This document shows positions 34,771 to 43,491 of a stretch of 64,000 bases of DNA, one piece after another. The stretch is from contig CAWGKV010000002.1 of assembly GCA_963823165.1 (NCBI GenBank), positions 62,001-126,000 on the forward strand. Direction: 5' to 3'. Within the stretch, counting starts at the first letter, position 1, and every line of letters starts with the position of its first letter. Both the position numbers and the translations under genes were made by a program. The DNA comes from Roseiarcus sp963823165 (lineage in GTDB: Bacteria; Pseudomonadota; Alphaproteobacteria; Rhizobiales; Beijerinckiaceae). The notes below the pieces were generated by a model, which saw nothing but the letters and a program-made list of their open reading frames with translations, had not been told where the DNA came from and made no database searches.

Positions 34771-34941
34771 TGTTTTACGCCTTGCGGGGAGGCGGCGACG
34801 GCCGTCGCAGGCTCTCCGCCTTTAGGAGAAAGGAATTTGGTCCATGATTTTTGGTTTACGTTTTTGGAGAGGCGAGGACAAGCGCTGAGGCGCGGAGCAC
34901 TCGCCGAGCACGGAACTGGCTCCGTTTCCGTCCGCATCCAG

Positions 34942-35174
34942 GCGCCACCCTGTCATCCCCGCGAACGCGGGGATCCAGAGTCGCCGCCCCGACAGGCGCC
35001 GCTGAGAGCAACCTACGGTCTGGATGCCCGCGTGCGCGGGCATGACAAAGGTTGCGAGCTACGGTTCGCCCTTCCTTCTTTGCGAAAGGTCCCTATTCTC
35101 CGCAGCCGGAGGGGCGGAGACTATGGGCGTCAGGCTGGTCGTTGCGGTGACGGACGGCGATTGGTTCGACCATC
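34942..35174 (+). repeat. Direct repeat, copy 1 (about 230 bp)
   Basis: Near-identical to 36236-36466 with a few substitutions and one or two indels. The shared block opens GCGCCACC, contains the hairpins TCATCCCCGCGAACGCGGGGA and GATGCCCGCGTGCGCGGGCAT, and ends with the start of a coding frame, VRLVVAVTDGDWFDHL. The remainder of 34771-35323 holds no gene I can support. Confidence 0.85.
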
Positions 35175-35323
35175 TCCGCGTTTCGAGTTCGCTTGTTGCG
35201 GGATCTCATTCCCGGTAACAATGCAGCATTTAACGGGGTCAGCACCTCGGGCATTTTAGCCCATGTCATCTTGGTTATAAACTGGGAACAACCGCGCTTG
35301 TGAAGTCGGCGCTTTACCGTAAT

Positions 35324-36085
35324 TCAGTATGCTGAGATCGCCGAATTTTCCGCGAGCCACCTCATCAGGTCGGCCTCGCCCGGCCCGGTGAGGTAATAGA
35401 CACCATCTCCAGTTTGGTGAATAAATTTATCCTTTTGGAGGCTCTTGATTGCTTCCGTTACTCTGGGCGCACCACACTTAGCCATCTTACCCAACTGGCC
35501 TCGCGTCGCACCTTCGCTGCTCTTTCGGCCCAACAGCAATTGGATCTCCACGCGCGACGGGACTTTCTTCGAAACGAAGTCCTCGCCATCGATGCATTCC
35601 AGCAACGGGAATGTGGCGCGAGTGAGCGCGGTCATTTCGAGACGGACCGCGTCCTCGTCATCCACATGATAGAGGCGGATCAACTCTGCGATGATCCAGG
35701 ACGCGGCCTTTGCCGACAAATCAACGTCAATTCCGCGCGGGTCGATCTCCTTCACATGTACAGCCCCGCGTTTGCTCCGGACATCGTAGATCATCGCGAG
35801 TGCTATCCTCGGGATGAGGATTCGGATGGGCTCCGGCAGACTTGGGTCGTTTTCCAACTGCTTCGCGGTTTGGGTCGGCGACTTGATCTCCGCGGGCACC
35901 GTTCCCGTCCTCACAAACTCCAAGGCACGGAGGACATGCTCGACGAATTTTCCGGCTCGCGTCAGTGCCGCTTCCGGGTCAATGCTGCGATGCTTTTGGA
36001 TCAAGCCCTCATATGCGCTCAGTACGTCCCCCACAACTCGCGGATCGATTTTTGAGGCGAGGTTGCGTTCCAGATCGTCGCGCAT
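35324..36085 (-). CDS. Accessory protein with HEPN-like region and C-terminal winged helix
   Basis: A 253-residue soluble protein. The middle (LIPRIALAMIYDVRSKRGAV...DLSAKAASWIIAELIRLYH) resembles the RNase-like C-terminal helices of abortive-infection/HEPN proteins; the end, KSSEGATRGQLGKMAKCGAP-RVTEAIKSLQKDKFIHQTGD-GVYYLTGPGEADL, is a winged helix. I do not recognise a named family. It is flanked on both sides by the 230-bp direct repeat and lies next to a decayed SIR2-NTPase gene, so a mobile defence-linked role is plausible but inferred. Confidence 0.55.
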   Translation of the reverse strand: MRDDLERNLASKIDPRVVGDVLSAYEGLIQKHRSIDPEAALTRAGKFVEHVLRALEFVRTGTVPAEIKSPTQTAKQLENDPSLPEPIRILIPRIALAMIYDVRSKRGAVHVKEIDPRGIDVDLSAKAASWIIAELIRLYHVDDEDAVRLEMTALTRATFPLLECIDGEDFVSKKVPSRVEIQLLLGRKSSEGATRGQLGKMAKCGAPRVTEAIKSLQKDKFIHQTGDGVYYLTGPGEADLMRWLAENSAISAY

Positions 36086-36235
36086 GGCAGGCTACGCCGC
36101 CCCAGCAACAGTGTACGCCCAAACCTCTTTTCCGTTCTCGGATATCTTCCCTCGCATCATGCGGCCTTGCTGCACCGCCTTGAGCAAAGGTCCGGAAATT
36201 GCTGTCTGCTGTGCGATAACTCCCTGTTCATGCAT

Positions 36236-36466
36236 GCGCCACCGTGTCATCCCCGCGAACGCGGGGATCCAGAGCCGCCGCCCCGACAGGCGCCGCTGAG
36301 AGAACCTACAGTCTGGATGCCCGCGTGCGCGGGCATGACAAAGGTTGCGAGCTACGGTTCGCCCTTCCTTGCTTTGCGAAAAGTCCTATTCTCCACAGCC
36401 GGAGGGGCGGAGACGATCGGCGTCAGACTGGTCGTTGCGGTGACGGACGGCGATTGGTTCGACCAT
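36236..36466 (+). repeat. Direct repeat, copy 2
   Basis: Second copy of the 34942-35174 block in the same orientation, about 1.3 kb away. It too ends in the first codons VRLVVAVTDGDWFDH, after which both copies diverge abruptly. Nothing else is seen between 36086 and 36553. Confidence 0.85.
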
Positions 36467-38513
36467 CCTCCGTGCGATGCGCGCGTGACACTCCCCGAGA
36501 ACCAATAGAGCGTGAGCACCGGCGCTTCTACGAAGGCGTTCTGATCAACTTGCTTAGTCCACCTCAACTTCGGTCGGCTGGCCTTGTATTCGCCGCGTGA
36601 GCCTCGAGATCGTCCTACTCACCTCGGGGTCGCCGAGTTTTTCCTCCGCATCGCGCAACTTGTCCATACTGTCATCAAACACTTCGTAGCTTCCGGCGAT
36701 ACGGTAGTATTCCAAACCCAGTTCCGCATACGCATTGAGGAGCGACTTGTTGAATGCAAATCAATTCATCCCAGTCAGTGCTAGGTCACGCGCGTCGCGT
36801 AGAATCTTCGACTCGATCCTCACGCATGAGGCCTGGAGACTTACTAGCTCGCGCCACCATCAAATCGACTTTGTACCGATAGACCGGGCCGTCCAGTGCA
36901 AAATCGGTTTCAAAGACCCGGATTTCCGTCTCTGCCCGATCGTAGTCGCCGCTAGCGATTAGGTTCCTGATCAAGCGGTGGCGTGGTACGCGCTCCCCCG
37001 GGGCAACCGAAATCATGCATCCGTAGCAGCCTGTTTTGCGTTTCCTTGCTCGGTATGGAGGGAATGCCGGTGTCGATGTTGCAAAGTTCCCGGATCGTCC
37101 GCACCTCGATGTCGTACGTCGGCTGCAAATTGCGGATCACTTGTTCAAAGAGGGTTATCATCTTGTTCGTGTCATTGAACTTATAGCGCGTGATGATCTT
37201 GGCGATCACCGCGTGCCGCGCCCGCCAAGCAAATATTCCTTCCTTCTCACTAACGTCGTACTCGCTTATGATATCCGTGAGGCTGTCGAGGGCAGAGGAT
37301 ATAACTGATGCCGGTATGTTTAGGAGCCTGATGAGAAGCTGGCGGTGGACCTTGACCCCTGCATTCTCCATGGCGGCGACGTAACGATAAATGTCTTGGA
37401 GGTCGAGTTCCAGCTCGGCGTACTCACGCAGTATAATGTCGTCGAAGTTCTCGGAGGCAAAAATACTTCTAAGACACACGAACATATCCGCCTCGCAACG
37501 ATCCAAGAGTCGGACACGTTTTTCGGCTCTGGAGAAGCCGCTGAACTGCGGCTCAATTAGGTTCTTCAGCGATGTGTTCACATCCACTAATTGAAGTAAC
37601 CGCTCAACCTCTTCTCCGGAGAGCTGTGACAGCCGGAACTCCCTCCCAAATTTGTAAAGGGTCGCAGTTTTTATACGTGGATTCCACTGGTGGCGAGTGG
37701 CCACTAGAAGTAGTTTGAGGTGCGGGTTGTCAGCAGCAAGTAGTCGATCGGCAAGTTCATTTATTTCATAGAGGTACCCATGAGCGTCGTCGATTAACAA
37801 CACGCCACGAAGGCCATTCTCACGCAAGTCCGCGGCAAGGTTGAACCACTCTGAGACGAGAAGAGGCATATCAGGTTTGTGCTCCCAGCACAGAAATCTG
37901 TTCTGCCCGTGTTTTTTGAAGAACTTGCCGCGCCGCTGTAGTTTTTCCCACGCCACTTGCACCCAGCAATATTGCGTCCAGCGCGTCCTCAGTTTTTAAT
38001 AGTTTGATGATTTCGGTGCAAACTGTTCGCTCGAAAGTATGCCCGGCCAAGATGTCTGCATGAGTTGCGGGCCGACCGTTGAACATGTTGCCAACGTCGC
38101 TGCGCTTGGGATCAGACGCATGAACCACGTCAGTGGTCGTGGGCCGAAGGGCCGGGTGCCTGTCTAGCGGATCATCGGCCGCCGATATTACCACGCCGCC
38201 GAATTTCTTGGCCGTGACGCCGGCGAAGAAATCATCAATCCCCCCAAAGCACACGGAAATCCCGCGTGCCTCATATAGCTTCGCCCGCTCATCATCGCGG
38301 GTATAGACGAACAGTATGACCTGTCCTCCGTTCTCCATTTGGGCGTTGAGACTTGCGGCCTTGTTCGCAATCTCCCTGATATCCTGATCAACCAGCGAGT
38401 GGCCGATGATAATAAGCATCGCTCCTGCGAGATCGGATCTTAACCGGCCGTACAATTGCTCGCGATACACAGTTGTGAGATCATAGTCACTGTCCGTGAG
38501 TATGAGGCGGGAG

Positions 38514-39779
38514 CCTCATGAATCCCCTCATTTTCACAGGACTCGAAAAAGCCTGAGTTTGGGAGTCCTCGCGGTGCCCGGATGGAGAATCGGTGGGCTG
38601 GGGGATCGATGCGAGCGCCGAAGGAGCGATTTGATTTCGTTCATCAATTCTTGAAACGAGTGTTCATCGAGGATTTGCACGCCAAGCGCGTGCTGTCTTT
38701 GGCCAATGGAACACTCGGGGTGATGACCGGGGCGGCGCTCGCGGTTTCGTTGATCGGGCAGGCTCTCGCGCAGGCGCGTGGATTGTTCGCCAAGTCCGCG
38801 ATCAAACAGGTTGACCGCTTGCTGAGCAACGCGGGCGTGGTCCCTGGGATTTGTTCGCCTCGTGGGTTCGCGAGGTGGTGGGCGAGCGGCGCGAGATCGT
38901 CGTGGCGATGGACTGGACCGACTTCGACGCCGACAATCAGTCCACGCTCGCGCTGCACCTCGTCACCCGCCACGGAAGGGCCACCCCGCTCCTCTGGCTG
39001 ACCGTCGACAAGGACGAATTGAAAAACCAGCGCAACGACTTCGAGGACCTGTGCCTGTCCCGGCTGAAGGCGCTCCTGCCCGAGGGCGTCGCCGTGACGA
39101 TCCTCGCCGACCGCGGCTTCGGCGACGTCAAGCTATTCGAGTTCCTGGAAAGCCTGGGCTTTCGATACGTCATCCGCTTTCGCGGCGACATCCATGTCAG
39201 CGCCGCCGACGGCGAAACGCGGTTGGCCGCCGACTGGGTCGGCAAAGGCGGACGGGCGCGCATGTTGCGCGACGCCGAAGTCACCGCCGCCCGCCAGAAG
39301 GTCGGCGCGGTCATTTGCGTGAAAGCTGTGGGCATGAAGGAGGCTTGGCATCTGGCCGCCAGCGACGCCTCGCTTTCTGCGCCCCAGATCATCAAGCTCT
39401 ATTCCAAAAGATGGACCATCGAGCCCAGCTTCCGCGACAGCAAGGATCTGCGCTTCGGCATGGGCATGAGTGTGCTGAGGATCGACGATCCGCAACGTCG
39501 CGACCGCCTCCTGCTCCTCAACGCCTTCGCCATCCTGCTGCTGACGATTTTGGGCGCCGCCGGCGAGAGCCTCGGCATGGACCGCCAACTGCGGACCAGC
39601 ACCGCCAAACGCCGCGTCCATTCCCTGTTTCGCCAAGGCTGCCTGCTCTACGACCTCATCCCCACCATGCCAGACCAACGCCTGCGGCCGCTGATCGAAC
39701 GCTATCAAGAACTCCTACGTCAAAATCGCACACTCTCCGAGGCCTTCGGCATCGCATGAAAATGAGGGGATACATGAGG
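38514..39779 (+). mobile_element. IS4-family insertion sequence, 1266 bp, with 7-bp target duplication
   Basis: Terminal inverted repeats 38514-38536 and 39757-39779 begin CCTCATG(A/T)ATCCCCTCATT and match at 22 of 23 positions. They are flanked by the direct repeat GCGGGAG at 38507-38513 and 39780-39786. Removing the element plus one GCGGGAG restores a continuous frame (DGDRSR|LILTDSDYD) in the SIR2 gene, which confirms the boundaries. Confidence 0.93.
38609..39759 (+). pseudogene. IS4-family transposase, frameshifted
   Basis: First part: MRAPKERFDFVHQFLKRVFI...QVDRLLSNAGV. A frame change near 38840 leads to DLFASWVREVVGERREIVVA-MDWTDFD, then LADRGFGDVKLFEF and the IS4 signature YSKRWTIEPSFRDSK (Y-2-R-3-E-6-K). 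The stop codon lies inside the right inverted repeat. Catalytic Asp, Asp and Glu are all present, so only the frameshift would block activity; it could also be a sequence error. The family is not known to use programmed frameshifting. Confidence 0.85.
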
Positions 39780-40561
39780 GCGGGAGCGATCTCCATCCAC
39801 GATATCCTTCTCTATGGTTCCATGCAGTTTGAATACCTTCTGTGCCAGTGGGTTTTCGTGACCACGGAAATCGAAATCCGAGGAGTACACTGTCAAAGGG
39901 AGATCACGTCTTCGGTAGCATTGTTCGATCAAATCGTCGTAGTTCGTTGTGTAGAGGCTCTTCCAGCTGTACAGCGGGACGTTTAACAAACCTCCTGTCG
40001 GCTTCAGTGTCTTAAACTGCTCTCGCAATGATGCAATAAGTGTTTTACGACCCACCTTATGTTCGGCTAAACTCGAGATTTCCGGAAGTGAAAAACCCGT
40101 CGCGGGTAACCCAAATCGCGTTGCGATGAAATGAATTAGGGCGTCCGAGGTAGGGGCCTTAGACGGAATTGACGAGCCAGCGCCAAATAGCAGGACGGTT
40201 CCTTCTGGTTCCACACGACTGGTAACACTTTGAACGCTCTCGACCACCACTGCCCTCCACAAAATTGCACTCCGGAAGTTCTTCGAACAGCCCTCACCCT
40301 TCCGTGCCGCGCGCCCCTGCGGCGGAGCATGTCAAAGCTATGGAGCCATTATTACCACGAAACCCGCACGCATCAGTGTTGTCCATTACGGTGACATGCC
40401 CTTCTTTACCAAATAGCAGTATCGGATCGAACGGCAGCCGGTCAACTCAAAATGTGTGAATATGGGCTGGCCGTCGACCCGCCGCATCCGAGACCGCAGC
40501 ATCGCGCCGAGAGACGCAACAGCGCATCGGGTTTTCGCGACGCCTCGCCCGCCGGATTCAG

Positions 40562-41434
40562 CTAGGTCAGAAGGAAGGTCTTGATCTCGGCCAGCGTCTG
40601 GCCGGGCAGCTCTTCGGCCAGCCAGTGCCCGCCCGGCAACGCCTTGCCGGATACGTTCGTCGCTCGCTCTTTCCAAACGGAGGCGACGTCGTACTTTCTC
40701 CCGACAAAACCCTTGGCGCCCCACAGGACCAACACCGGACACGAAATCTTCTTGTCGGCGTCCGCTTCGTCGTGCTCGAGGTCGATCGAGGCCGAGGCGC
40801 GATAGTCCTCGCACGACCCATGGATCGCCGCCGGGTCGGCGAAACAGCGGCGGTACTCTGCAAACGCCTCGGGCTCAATCCCCTCGGGCATGACAGATCC
40901 CATGAAGGCGCCGAGCCATTCGTCGACGCTTCTGCCGATCAGGGTCTCAGGGAAAGGCGCGGGCTGGATCAGGAAGAACCAGTGAAAATAGGCGGACGCC
41001 ATCTCTCGATCCGCCGTCCTGTACATATAATCCGTGGGGCAGATGTCCATCATGACGAGCCGGGTCACGCGCTCGGGGTGATCGAGCGCCAGCCGGCGCG
41101 CGACGCGGGCGCCGCGGTCGTGACCGACGAGCGCGAATTGCCGGAAGCCGAGCGTCTCCATCACTTCGACCTGATCCAGCGCCATGGATCGCTTCGAATA
41201 GTTGATGTGCCTGTCGCCCGCCGGAGGCTTTCCGCTATCGCCGTAGCCGCGCAGGTCCGGCATGACGAGCGTATGGCTCCTGGAGAGTTCGGGCGCCAGT
41301 TTCCGCCATAGGATGTGCGTCTGCGGGTACCCGTGCAGAAGCAGAAGGGGCGGCCCGTTCCCTCCGCTGACGACGTTGATCGACGTTCCGCTGGTATGGA
41401 CTGTCCGCCTTCGAAACCCTGGAAAAAAATCCAT
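40562..41434 (-). CDS. Alpha/beta hydrolase, fluoroacetate dehalogenase-like
   Basis: Start MDFFPGFRRRTVHTSGTSIN; the longer frame upstream is unconserved. The 290-residue protein has the oxyanion region LLLLHGYPQTHILWRKLAPE, the nucleophile elbow GHDRGARVA with Asp (not Ser) and the catalytic His in LPGGHWLAEELP. Asp nucleophile, DLRGYGDSGKP and HDRGARV are characteristic of haloacetate dehalogenases and related epoxide hydrolases. Substrate not determinable. The roughly 300 bp between this gene and the SIR2 pseudogene hold nothing recognisable. Confidence 0.85.
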   Translation of the reverse strand: MDFFPGFRRRTVHTSGTSINVVSGGNGPPLLLLHGYPQTHILWRKLAPELSRSHTLVMPDLRGYGDSGKPPAGDRHINYSKRSMALDQVEVMETLGFRQFALVGHDRGARVARRLALDHPERVTRLVMMDICPTDYMYRTADREMASAYFHWFFLIQPAPFPETLIGRSVDEWLGAFMGSVMPEGIEPEAFAEYRRCFADPAAIHGSCEDYRASASIDLEHDEADADKKISCPVLVLWGAKGFVGRKYDVASVWKERATNVSGKALPGGHWLAEELPGQTLAEIKTFLLT

Positions 41435-41627
41435 TTCGCCGCTCCCAGCGCAGTTTTTCCGATGTTGGACGGAATGACAGCAGCTTTGGATATCCTTGAT
41501 CGACCGCGCCCAACCTCCGCGCAAGCGATTTTTCGGCCGCGCGCCCGCCTCGAGCGCGATGAAGGTCTCAACCTTAAACGACTGCGGTTACTGCGGCGCG
41601 GGGCGAATTCCCGGGCGCTTCTTCACC

Positions 41628-41658
41628 GTCATGGCCGGGCCTGTCCTGGCCATCCACG
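41628..41658. repeat. Dispersed GTCATGGCCGGGC palindrome
   Basis: GTCATGGCCGGGCCTGTCCT-GGCCATCCACG forms an imperfect hairpin and resembles a widespread rhizobial intergenic repeat. Single copy in this window. No gene is seen in 41435-41772. Confidence 0.45.
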
Positions 41659-41772
41659 CGGCGGGCGGCGCCACCGATGCCGGAGTTCAGTATTCACTGT
41701 TGGCTCAGTAGCTTAATCGAAGAGCTTGATGTTCTCGTCGATAGCCCGAACGCTGCTTCGCAGATGGCGCCG

Positions 41773-42231
41773 CTATTCCAGACCCAACACCGCCTTGGCG
41801 TGCTGCGCCAGCCCATCGCGCCCGAACGGATTTGCAACGCCGATAGAACCGAAGCGGGCGCCGTCAGCCATGTCCTCCGAGAAGAGCGTGGTGCAGCCGG
41901 CCTCGGCGGCGGCGGCGAGCAGCACGCCATCCCAATAGGAAAAGCGGCCCTTCGGCGCCTCCAGCGCCGCGCGAACGGCATGGACCGAAGTGCCGAAAGT
42001 GTCGAAGCCTGCGATCAATTGAACCGCCCGAGTCGTCGCATCTTTTGCGTCGAGCTTCAGCTTGGCGGTGGCCGCCGCATAAAATTCCCCCACAACCTGC
42101 AGCGCCAGCGGGCAATCGAGCCCGACTGCGGCCTGGATGACGCGTATCGCCAATTCGCGTTTGCGTTCTTCGCGGGCGTCCGCGGCATAGACCAGAATGT
42201 TCGTGTCGAGCGTGAAACGTTCAGCGCTCAT
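41773..42231 (-). CDS. PIN-domain toxin (VapC-like)
   Basis: A 152-residue PIN protein: FTLDTNILVYAAD at the start (first acidic residue), ALQVVGEFYAAATAK (Glu), and FSYWDGVLLAAAAEAGCTTL-FSEDMADGARFG with the C-terminal acidic residues. PIN toxins are Mg-dependent RNases cutting tRNA or rRNA. The first 11 bp overlap the antitoxin gene. The catalytic set looks complete. Confidence 0.88.
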   Translation of the reverse strand: MSAERFTLDTNILVYAADAREERKRELAIRVIQAAVGLDCPLALQVVGEFYAAATAKLKLDAKDATTRAVQLIAGFDTFGTSVHAVRAALEAPKGRFSYWDGVLLAAAAEAGCTTLFSEDMADGARFGSIGVANPFGRDGLAQHAKAVLGLE

Positions 42232-42484
42232 GCAACTCATCGCGCGTCCAGCGGCGCTCGCCCGACGAGTTCCCGGGACGTGCCCGCGCCGACTCGAGAA
42301 ATGCGCGAATAGCGCGCTCCTGCTCGGGGGTTCGGCTGCGGACGGCATGCCTCTCGCCTGCAGGGACGATTTCGACCGCGGGCTTGCCATTCCTGAGAAC
42401 GAGCACGCGTTCTCCCGTCCGCTCGATCTCTCGCACCAGACGGGAAAAACCTTGGTTGGCTTCGCGAAGGTTGAGCTGTCTCAC
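42221..42484 (-). CDS. Phd/YefM-family antitoxin
   Basis: GTG start giving VRQLNLREANQGFSRLVREI-ERTGERVLVLRNGKPAVEIV-PAG, the standard Phd/YefM DNA-binding fold, then a charged disordered tail (EQERAIRAFLESARARPG) that would bind the toxin. 87 residues. It overlaps the PIN toxin gene and so forms a normal antitoxin-first module. Confidence 0.85.
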   Translation of the reverse strand: MRQLNLREANQGFSRLVREIERTGERVLVLRNGKPAVEIVPAGERHAVRSRTPEQERAIRAFLESARARPGNSSGERRWTRDELHER

Positions 42485-42614
42485 ACCAACTGATGTAGCA
42501 CATCGATAGCACGGCGACAACCTCGGCGAACAGAGCCCCTTTTTCGCCGCATCCTCGGCGGCAGGAGAGGCGATTACCGCTCGCCGACCTGTTGGGTGGG
42601 GGATGATCCGGCCG

Positions 42615-42646
42615 AGGCGCGGTCAGCGACGTCAGCGACCGCGCCT
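42615..42646. repeat. Perfect 10-bp-arm hairpin, TGTAG repeat family
   Basis: AGGCGCGGTC-N12-GACCGCGCCT followed by ACAA; on the opposite strand it begins TTGTAGGCGCGGTC like the 64-bp array units at 27788. It lies between the antitoxin operon starts of two toxin-antitoxin loci and may act as a terminator. Confidence 0.6.
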
Positions 42647-42711
42647 ACAAGACCGCCATTTCTTGATAAAAGTAGCCGCGCGGTTGGAGCGCGGCTTGGC
42701 CGCCGCCTCGC

Positions 42712-43041
42712 TCAGGCGATCGCCTTCAGTCCCTTTGTTCGCACGAGATTGAGCAGTTTCAGCGAGGCCCCATCGGGCTTCTTCTCCCCGCGCTCCCATT
42801 TGCTGACGATGCTCTTGGAAACGTTGAGATAATGCGCGAAGACGGGCTGCGACACCGCCTCGCGCTCGCGCAGCGCCCGGATTTCGTCCGGGGTCAGCTT
42901 TTCCACCGGCGTCAGGCACATGGCGTCGAACTCCCGCATCGTCGCGGCGTCGATGATTTTCAGACGATGCAGACCGGCAGCAGTTTCATGCACTGCCGCG
43001 AGGGCCTCGCTGCGAGGCCGCCGGCTTCTTTTTTCCGTCAT
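42712..43041 (-). CDS. XRE-family antitoxin/repressor, orphaned
   Basis: A 109-residue protein with a helix-turn-helix REREAVSQPVFAHYLNVSKS-IVSKWERGEKKPDGASLKLL-NLV, the type paired with RelE/HigB toxins. Its toxin should be encoded just upstream, but only the first 15 or so codons remain at 43094-43138. A perfect 19-bp palindrome farther upstream is a likely binding site. The antitoxin itself looks intact and may survive as a repressor. Confidence 0.8.
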   Translation of the reverse strand: MTEKRSRRPRSEALAAVHETAAGLHRLKIIDAATMREFDAMCLTPVEKLTPDEIRALREREAVSQPVFAHYLNVSKSIVSKWERGEKKPDGASLKLLNLVRTKGLKAIA

Positions 43042-43093
43042 CGCGCCCTTCTCTCAATGCGGGCTCACTTGCCCTAGGGGACTGCTCCCGTCG

Positions 43094-43138
43094 CCGTCGC
43101 GCGAACCGGTTGAAGCTCTTTGTCTTGAAAACTCGCAT
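43094..43138 (-). pseudogene. N-terminal stub of a RelE/HigB-type toxin
   Basis: The minus strand reads MRVFKTKSFNRFARR, the standard start of toxins that precede antitoxins of the 42712 type. After these 15 codons the sequence turns into REQSPRASEPALREG and runs into the antitoxin gene, so the remaining 80 or so codons are deleted. Confidence 0.6.
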
Positions 43139-43166
43139 TCCGGCCGGCTAAGGTAACGGTCGTTTG

Positions 43167-43185
43167 TATAGCACTTAGTGCTATA
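43167..43185. promoter_or_regulatory. 19-bp palindromic operator TATAGCACTTAGTGCTATA
   Basis: Two perfect 9-bp arms around a central T, 29 bp upstream of the toxin stub's start codon, overlapping where a -10 box would be expected. It is the probable autoregulation site of the orphan antitoxin. Beyond it, 43186-43491 shows only an AT-rich patch. Confidence 0.65.
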
Positions 43186-43491
43186 TGGCGCAAGGCCGTT
43201 TCACGCGCGACCGCGCGTGTCATTCCCCAGCGCGCGGAAATGACGCCGCGCCAGCATGGTGATGAACCGGCCGCGACGCCTCGTTCAAGACCTACGCCCG
43301 ACCAGGGGCGAGATGCAGCTATGGGCTGACGGAATTAATAACATAACATATTAGTATTATCAGTCGCTCCCTCGACCCTTTTGGGTCGACCCTAAACGGG
43401 GTTGCAACGCGCTGAAATCGTTGGGGCCCGTCCCTAAATTGGCGCTAAAGCGCACTTGCGCCGCGGAACGCCGTTGGCGACCCCGGAGCCC

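Larger units (their letters stand above)
36554..40262 (-). pseudogene. SIR2-NTPase antiphage-type gene, disrupted by an IS and frameshifts
   Basis: Pieces in order on the minus strand: SIR2 domain start VLLFGAGSSIPSKAPTSDAL...YTTNYDDLIEQCY...FKLHGTIEKD; IS insertion; SIR2 end AMLIIIGHSLVDQDIREIAN; Walker A AILLGASGVGKTTA; a frame change in an A6 run (37912-37917); Walker B-like LRGVLLIDDAHGY with KLLLVATRHQW; then a helical C-terminus ending LNAYAELGLEYYRIAGSYEV...EEKLGDPEVSRTISRL. More frameshifts lie at about 37000 and 36850 and a stop at 36761-36763. Without the IS the product would be about 800 residues. SIR2-STAND proteins deplete NAD+ on phage infection; that role is inferred. Confidence 0.75.

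Noticed and set aside
38609..39759. Programmed frameshifting in the IS4 transposase
   Set aside because: No slippery heptamer was seen near 38840 and the family is not known to use frameshifting; mutation or sequence error is simpler.
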